Origin: Agapetus fuscipes
Lineage: Eukaryota > Arthropoda > Insecta > Trichoptera > Glossosomatidae
DNA length: 64,000 bases
Assembly: GCA_951799405.1 (NCBI GenBank)
Contig: OX637354.1
Coordinates: 3,596,001 to 3,660,000 of the forward strand
Direction of reading: 5' to 3'
This document shows, piece after piece, positions 58,641 through 64,000 of this stretch; positions within the stretch are counted from its first letter, which is position 1; the number at the start of each line of letters is the position of its first letter. The position numbers were made by a program, and so were the translations under genes. Below the pieces are notes generated by a model. That model was given only the letters and a program-made list of their open reading frames with translations, did no database searches and was not told the origin of the DNA.

Positions 58641-59027
58641 TGAACGTTTTCTACTGGATTATTTTTAATTAAAAAATGTCAGAATTTATTTTTTAAAGAA
58701 TTTGTTTTTCACAATTTACAATTTATTGCACCACCTGAGAGTCACTGGTTATATGTGTTACTTAGCAAAGTGCTATATTGTGACTCTCTGTTCGTGCCAT
58801 TTTGATCTCTTTTATAATAAACCGGAGAGGTCTTTCTCGTAATTTCTGAATTATTCCACCACCAGAACATTTACGCACACACAATCACTAGAATGTCATT
58901 CCAAGACACGAATACTCAGATGTTTCTGTATTAAATGCTTAATCTAATCTAATCTAATCTAATCCTAATCTAATCTTCAGGGTGTGTAATCATTTTGATG
59001 TAGGTGTGTAGGTACAAACGCAACATG
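58641..59027. other. inverted-repeat remnant and CTAAT run
   Basis: GAGAGTCACTGGTTATAT and ATATTGTGACTCTC (58736-58785) form an imperfect hairpin. 58939-58975 is (CTAAT)n, a T-type tail without T. Confidence 0.45.
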
Positions 59028-59275
59028 GGATGCTCAAACCCTCCTCGTACCCGTCCTGTATGTATGTGTCAGAAGGACCCACAGCACATGGACGCTCATG
59101 CAAAGCTATATATTTTCTCAAGTGGCGAAAGGCCTTCCCGTGAAGTGAAAGCAACGGCACGACAAAACAAGAACCTCTAGGTCAGAGGCGTGCTCATGAC
59201 TCTAAAAGTAAATGGTTCGATGTTACTGAAGTTAATAGCATACCTCGGGTGGCACTCCTTGTGGGATTGTTGCTA
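59028..59275 (-). repeat. repeat D copy 2
   Basis: CCTGTATGTATGTGTCAGAA, CAAGAACCTCTAGGTCAGAG, ATAGCATACCTCGGGTGGCA; the inverted form of 31778-32000. Confidence 0.65.
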
Positions 59276-59344
59276 GATCACGAGTAGCGTGAATAGTGAT
59301 ACACATAATACGAAATAATAATAATTTAAATCTAAGGACAGGAT

Positions 59345-59912
59345 TTACTGTGAATCCGCTGCGGATGCAGCTTGGCAAAATGAAGCGCAAAATCGCTCAA
59401 AAGCGGAGAAATTTGATTTTGTAGCAACAAAGTCTGCGTAACCGACTGGGCCAATGGCCGGCCGTACTGCAGCAAGGAGCGCAACCCGATCAGAGTGTCG
59501 CAATGGACAGTACCATAATATATGAGGCACGTCCTGGGAGCTGGCGCCGCAAGGGCACTCTGCTGATAAGATGGATGGGATACCCAGCTGGTGTAGTTTG
59601 GCTTTAAAGTTTCCGTGGCCAGTTAAAAACTGGCTGGTAAAGTGGTTCGGGACAAGCCACTTTGCAGCCAAGCGCTGCTCGACGGAGGGGAAAAAAGAGT
59701 ACAATATGTTGTTCTCCGAACTATTCCACTCTCGCTGCCATTGCCGTGTGGCGAGGGAAAAAAGAGTGTCTTTAACGGCTTGCGTTACGCGTCCCACGGG
59801 ATGTTCGACAATTGTGGCATCGAGCGCCGCCGAAAGGCCGCGTCTGAAAAGACCGAAGGCAGCTGAGAGTTGTAGCTGGAGATCTAGTGGGAAGACCCCC
59901 AGTATGTATCAA
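59345..59912 (-). pseudogene. R1/TRAS-like LINE ORF2 C-terminus
   Basis: Minus-strand frame from a stop at about 59913 to 59345. It opens YILGVFPLDLQLQL, then TRQWQREWNSSENNILYSFF, LVPNHFTSQFLTGHGNFKAK, LGIPSILSAECPCGASSQDV and PHILWYCPL. 'W...W........FP.......... LTGHG.F...L..... S..C.CG...D..H.L..CP' marks the end of R1-clade ORF2, with a Cys-Cys-His-Cys-like cluster (C-x-C-G...H...C). No GTG or ATG start matters because the copy is 5' truncated. The frame is intact over 185 codons. Locally more GC-rich than its surroundings. Confidence 0.8.
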
Positions 59913-59934
59913 TGCAGTATGTTAGTTTCTGCTC

Positions 59935-60010
59935 CTCTATGTTATTGCTCAATGGGTAGAGCGTCTGGCTTGAGAAAGCAGAGTCCCGAGTTCTCTGGAC
60001 CTCCAAGCTT
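59935..60010 (+). repeat. tRNA-like sequence, probably not functional
   Basis: TTGCTCAATGGGTAGAGCGT is a good A box/D arm and CCCGAGTTCTCTGGACC a poor T arm. Could be a SINE head. Confidence 0.35.
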
Positions 60011-60190
60011 AATAATAATTGGGTGATTAGGGGATAATGAGGACGAGTGGGAGGCAGGACCTACAGTCATTACGGCGCGTGCACCGAATGGAGGCAAACA
60101 CATACCAAAATTATTTGACCTTTGACTTCAAAATAATATATCTATAATCCATCATACAAGTTGCTTCATATTTGCTGCACGTCCATAATA

Positions 60191-60441
60191 AGGGCCTGTT
60201 GCACCAAACTCCAATCAGAAAAAAAAACAAAATTAAGTGCAATTTCTCCCAAGAAATCAAAAATTTGGTTGCATGTACGTAAATTAGCTGATGAGTGATG
60301 TACATCATCTGTTCTGTTCAAATTCCATCACATTATGACTCAAATCCGAGGAATATTTGCCCGAGGTAGTTAAGAGAATTGAGCAATCAAATTGGATGTG
60401 TCAATCAAATATTGATTGGAGCTGTTGGTGCAACAGGCCCT
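60191..60441. mobile_element. MITE-H copy 1 (Harbinger-like), TAA TSD
   Basis: TIR GGGCCTGTTGCACCAA with inverted TTGGTGCAACAGGCCC, flanked by TAA on each side (60189-60191 and 60441-60443). A 3-bp TWA duplication is the PIF/Harbinger hallmark. 249 bp, no transposase. Confidence 0.8.
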
Positions 60442-60521
60442 AAGCATGTGAGTTGATCCGATCGCCTCTAAACTTCACACGATTCATCTCAAGGGTATTT
60501 TTACATGTTTTTTTTTCACTG

Positions 60522-60598
60522 ATTCACTGATTCACTGATTTATCAAATCAGTGAATCAACACTAGTTCAGTTTTACCTTTAAGGTGGCGATATTTTTG
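60522..60598. mobile_element. MITE-E right end fragment
   Basis: ACTGATTCACTGATTCACTG, ATCAGTGAATCAACACTAGT, TCAGTTTTACCTTTAAGGTG. A small local hairpin forms between the CACTGATTTATC and ATCAGTG parts. Confidence 0.65.
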
Positions 60599-60710
60599 CA
60601 ACAGAGATTATAGATAGGTTTTTACAAAGAACGCCTTTTGTTTTAATTTTATTATTTTACTTAGTGATTGCTCGTTTTATATATTTAACTCCAATTAATA
60701 GTTTGTATTC

Positions 60711-60965
60711 CTTGACTTACAGGTTGGTATGAGGCTGACCACCCATACTGTAAAAAAATGTTTCCCTTTGCCACTTCCACCCCTGTTTCAGGGAAGATCG
60801 GCAGAAGTTGCAGGGCTTATATTCATTTGTGATTGGATTTTTATTTTGCAAATCCACATGCAGCATGTGTAAGCGCTAAACTTATACGGGTCTGCTTGTG
60901 GGAATTAATTTAATATAAATCTTAAATGTAATATATCTTTGCAACTTAGATTATAGATTATAGTG
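60711..60965 (+). repeat. T module, full length
   Basis: Start TTCCTTGACTTACAGGTTGG, all interior blocks, ends GCAACTTAGATTATAGATTA. A short inverted T start (CTCACACCAACCTTCGAACC) follows at 60967. Confidence 0.85.
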
Positions 60966-61480
60966 GTCAGCCTCACACCAACCTTCGAACCAAGGAATAG
61001 TAAAAGTTATATACAGTTGAAATTTTCGTGCGACTCCTTGTTGACTGCCACAAACCAGCAACTCTTTCTCGTGCACCCCTTTGGCTTTGCTAGAACAGGT
61101 ATGTGCGCGCATCGACGTGTGTGATCCCGCCTGGACAAGCGCGCATTTGTCACCTGTCGTCAATTAAACGTAATTAATGGTCGACAGATCATATCTGTAG
61201 TCCGAGCATATAAAACATGTCATTCCAACTCTCGCCAAGCGTTAACCAAAAAAATGTATGTAAACTTGAACGTTCCCTAGAGGCGCTGCGTGAGTTTGCG
61301 TACATTTTTTGGTAACTTACATGGGAGTGGTTAGTGTGATGACCACCTGCCACTAGGTACCACCTACCACTTTGACGTAAGGGTGACCAAAACCTACATG
61401 TGACAAATAAATCTATAAATTTCTAAGAAAGTTTCAGTCAAATGTCGATTGTAACGCCCGACATTTTCAAGAGTTACGTA
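60966..61480. other. no gene recognised
   Basis: No coding motif or known repeat beyond the T-start scrap. Confidence 0.35.
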
Positions 61481-61481
61481 G

Positions 61482-61722
61482 GTCCTTTTGCAACAAACTC
61501 CAATAAGACAAAAATCAAAATGAAGTGTGATCTCTCCCAAATCAAAAATTTGGTTGCATATACGCAAGTCAACTGATATACATCATATTTCCTGTTCCAA
61601 TTCCATCATATTAATACCCACTTCCGAGAAATATTTAACCGAGGTCTTTACCAGAATTAAGCAATTAAATTTTATGTGTCAATCAAATATTGATTGGAGG
61701 TTGGTGCGATAGGCCCCTTAGC
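61482..61722. mobile_element. MITE-H copy 2, diverged
   Basis: AGGTCCTTTTGCAACAAACT and TTGGTGCGATAGGCCCCTTA as decayed TIRs; interior CAATCAAATATTGATTGGAG is shared with copy 1. Confidence 0.75.
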
Positions 61723-61724
61723 CT

Positions 61725-62032
61725 TTCAGAAAGGGAAATTCGTAGTATGACTCTCATTCATACCTTTACAGTCGATCTCAAAACTATGAGAACATGGCGT
61801 TTTCATGACTCATTCTTTTGCCAAACTTCCTGTCTATGGAATAATCTACCAGTGTCTGTGTTCCCTTACCAATTTAATTCGGTGTTATTCAAAACCAACC
61901 TCAATCGCCACTTCCTTGCAGCGCCTCACGACAGAAGCAAACATTCTAACAAAACCTCTGCGTCACTCTTCCAGGGTGACATAGACCCCAAGCCTTTTGA
62001 GAAATGGGGAGCCTTCCGCACCGGATTCCTGA
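61725..62032 (+). pseudogene. Jockey-like LINE C-terminus and 3' end
   Basis: REIRSMTLIHTFTVDLKTMR, TWRFHDSFFCQTSCLWNNLP, VSVFPYQFNSVLFKTNLNRH, FLAAPHDRSK. Coding sequence leads into AAAACCTCTGCGTCACTCTT ... GCCTTCCGCACCGGATTCCT, the tail-B-like 3' end. The RLWN motif has become CLWN. Parallel to 35.99-36.26 kb. Confidence 0.8.
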
Positions 62033-62040
62033 AAAAAGTC

Positions 62041-62467
62041 TCGTACCAACCTATAAGTTAAGAAACAAGGCCACTTTAAAATAATCTTAATGATTTGTTT
62101 TAAAGGTTCTTTTAATCAAACTGCCATTTATTTATTTTTATATCGGTTTACAATGTACTGATTTCTAGCTGTTACTTATCGACTTCACGGCACAATGCTT
62201 TAAAAGACTCTCATCTCTCACACAATTGCGGTCCAAATATATAGCGTCTATGTAAACAGACGCCTCTCGCATATTCCGGACTCTTCTATAGTCAACCAAA
62301 CTCTTCTGTATAGTTCCATATTATTCTAGACAAAAACTAAATTGTTCAGGAGAGCAGTTTAAAGTTTGAGATTGCAGAAAAATGGCATACATATTTTTAT
62401 TTTCTATCATATCGTTAAAATCAAAACAGCAAATAAATTTACATTTGAGGGGTAAAAGGACATTTCA
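62041..62467. other. no gene recognised
   Basis: A T-start scrap at 62041-62067 (CGTACCAACCTATAAGTTAA); AT-rich after that. Confidence 0.4.
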
Positions 62468-62806
62468 ATGGCCGATTTATCCTGGAATGTCCCTGGTGTA
62501 GTAGACATTGTGTTGGGAGCACAACTATTCCCTTTCATTTATTTGGGTAAAATAATAGAGTCAAAGTCGAAAGCTCCACCTGCATTATTGACGTCCTTTG
62601 GCTATGTATTGATGGGAGATTGTCCAAAGAGTGAGGCATTTATTGGCGTTCCTATTAATGTGGTTCTACGATGTTTTACGATTTTTTATGTCACAAGCGC
62701 CTTTTGGATAAAAAAGGCCAAAATCTTGTCGGTTACTCCAAAACCATACTTCAAAAACGCAGTTGTTTTCTTAGGCTATGGGAGAGCATTCATAACTCAT
62801 TTTTGA
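62468..62806 (+). pseudogene. BEL/Pao LTR-retrotransposon protease-region fragment
   Basis: The frame includes VPGVVDIVLGAQLFPFIYLG near residues 8-27 and PPALLTSFGYVLMGDC near 37-52. 'VD.L.GA..F......G.......P....T.FG....G' is the ending of the BEL/Pao aspartic-protease (DUF1758-like) region. The catalytic Asp segment upstream and the RT downstream are not found, and later residues do not match. No LTRs seen. It is a small relic; the assignment rests on these two segments. Confidence 0.6.
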
Positions 62807-63149
62807 CCAAAACGTCGCTTGTAGGTACTACTTCGCCCTACTTCCTTTTAACCGTCAATATGGTCGCCCTGTATAGGAATTTTCTAAATTCATTATCCGG
62901 TTGTAAAATTCCCAATCTATTTCAGTGTTTCATACAAAAAATACTCACTGTTATGTACCTACTAAATAAACCGTCACTACAATATTTGTATACTCGTATT
63001 TTAATTGCAATTTAGCGTAAAGAAATTATAGACCACCCCTAACTTTGACAGTTATAATTTTTTTACGTAATAGATAACATACAGTAGTTAACGAATGTGA
63101 ATTGAGTAAAGTATGACGGTTGAAATGGCTTACCTGAGAGCAATGGAAT

Positions 63150-63515
63150 GGAAAGCCACTGAACGATAGAGTCTGCAATGATTGGGTGATGAACGAGTGT
63201 GGTAAAAAAAGAGAATATGAGAATAAAAGTACAAAAAAGCACAACGAGATGGTTCGGACATCTTGAAAGAATGGATGATGAACGACTAACGAAGAGTACA
63301 GGGGAAATGTCAAAGAAACGCGTGGAAGGGGGAGGCCCAGGAAGGAATGGATAGATCAACTAGATGAGATTACGAAAGACTGGAACCTGCAGAGTGAGAA
63401 TAAGAGAAGAGTATGCATGAAGAAAGTGATGAATGTTGAAGAGATGAAAGAGGTATGCAAGGACAGAAAAAAATGGAGATACCGACCACCCCTAGTGGAA
63501 CGGAGGCAGGATACA
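63150..63515 (+). pseudogene. LINE-B-like C-terminus, frameshifted
   Basis: First part in mixed frames (VMNECGKK, MVRTS.KNG), then from about 63320 GRGRPRKEWIDQLDEITKDW, NLQSENKRRVCMKKVMNVEE, MKEVCKDRKKWRYRPPLVE. No GTGHP ending: a deletion joins RKKWR to the TACCGACCACCCCTAG 3' end. Tail ATACAGTAACAG. Confidence 0.7.
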
Positions 63516-63655
63516 GTAACAGATAAAATGGTTGACGATGGAAGGTTCCACGACAAGTCGGTTAGAGACAACTCGTCCATAGACTGTTCGGCCATGGACA
63601 AATCGGCCACACGGCAGTTCGTCCACACAATGTTTCTGTCAACGACATTTCGGTA
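63516..63655 (+). repeat. degenerate short tandem words (CTCGTCCA / CGGCCA)
   Basis: GACAAGTCGGTTAGAGACAA, CTCGTCCATAGACTGTTCGG, CCATGGACAAATCGGCC, CACACGGCAGTTCGTCCAC: irregular 12-18-bp words. Similar words at 23395-23455. Confidence 0.5.
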
Positions 63656-63790
63656 CTCGGTTCACTTTTGCCAATGGCACCCCGGGGTCAGAGAAAGGCG
63701 GCAGGAGTTGCGAGAATTATGTTCATGTGAGGTTTAGTTTATTTTATAAGTACACGTGCAGCATGTGTGTAAGCGCGAACTTATTATAAC
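63656..63790 (+). repeat. T module middle
   Basis: GGTTCACTTTTGCCAATGGC, GTGAGGTTTAGTTTATTTTA, GCATGTGTGTAAGCGCGAAC; lacks start and tail. Confidence 0.7.
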
Positions 63791-63799
63791 TTACATACA

Positions 63800-64000
63800 G
63801 TGCTACTATTACCGCGTTCTCTCCGAAGGGGTAGTATGTGGTAAGTTAACCTATTTATTTTTACAGATAAGAAAGCCAGCCTCACGTCAACCACTTAAAT
63901 TAAAGTGGAAGTTTCCATGCTCCCGTGGATGCTGGCACTTATTTTTTGTTAAGGCTTACCGGTATTTTATTTTAGGTTTGAAATAAACACCGAAACGGGA
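63800..64000 (-). repeat. SINE2, cut by window edge
   Basis: TACCGCGTTCTCTCCGAAGG, CACGTCAACCACTTAAATTA, ATAAACACCGAAACGGGA at the edge; the head lies beyond 64000. Confidence 0.75.

Noticed and set aside
62671..63015. Second open frame after the BEL/Pao fragment
   Set aside because: No matching motif, overlaps the first frame, and composition is AT-driven.

Overview
This 64-kb window is AT-rich eukaryotic, non-coding, repeat-dominated DNA. I find no intact host gene, no rRNA and no convincing functional tRNA gene. Every recognisable coding stretch is a decayed retrotransposon piece. These are several non-LTR (LINE) reverse-transcriptase 3' ends (RTE/CR1/Jockey-like), one R1/TRAS-like C-terminus and one BEL/Pao LTR-element fragment. 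The mix of Jockey-like and R1-like LINE relics, BEL/Pao, tRNA-headed SINEs and many MITEs suggests an arthropod, probably an insect and perhaps a lepidopteran. The species-level call is inference only.

The sequence is built from a small set of families used again and again. T module: about 250 bp, starting at CCTTGACTTATAGG and ending in a (TTAGA)n tail; it also forms the 3' end of one LINE (here LINE-C). SINE1: tRNA-like head with GGTTCGAATCCCGGCGGAGC, with two alternative tails (A and B). SINE2: a different tRNA-like head with GGTTCGAATCCCACCGAGGG, about 320 bp. SINE3: a third tRNA-like head. MITE-E, -G, -H, -C, -J and -K: inverted-repeat elements. LINE-A and LINE-B: relatives of LINE-C with other tails. 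Family letters are local labels.

The most interesting signal is a scattered set of hammerhead-ribozyme-like motifs at about 0.6, 1.1, 6.2-6.4, 9.85, 16.0, 16.3, 22.1, 25.2, 30.1, 36.5-36.6, 37.2, 41.0 and 48.2 kb. They share a CTGANGA box, a short stem-loop, then GAAA followed by a very short, loop-less palindrome (ACGT, AACGTT or ACCGGT) where stem III should be. Many lie in fold-back elements with the motif in both arms. At least three are flanked by 12-14-bp direct repeats, and several share an ATGGACTTTCAC-type terminal block. This fits non-autonomous Penelope-like or retrozyme-like elements whose ribozymes would act as dimers.

Layout: 0-3.8 kb SINEs, MITE-E, T pieces and a ribozyme palindrome; 3.8-6.6 kb LINE-B nested in a LINE-C/T copy, then a ribozyme fold-back; 6.7-15 kb SINE/T field with nested LINEs and a CR1/Jockey-like fragment; 15-18 kb SINE2, ribozyme elements and a 47-bp satellite ending in a hairpin; 18-27 kb LINE-C/T, Jockey-like fragment, SINEs and nested MITEs; 28.5-29.4 kb 39-bp minisatellite; 32.4-32.7 kb 30-bp minisatellite; 33-41 kb T/SINE field with ribozyme fold-backs; 41.6-42.5 kb GACTGGCT array; 43-53 kb LINE fragments and a three-level nest at 50-51.6 kb; 53.7-55.05 kb purine-rich ~180-bp array; 55-64 kb more LINE fragments, two Harbinger-like MITEs and the BEL/Pao relic. 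Boundaries are read by eye and are good to about 5-20 bp unless a target-site duplication (TSD) is given.
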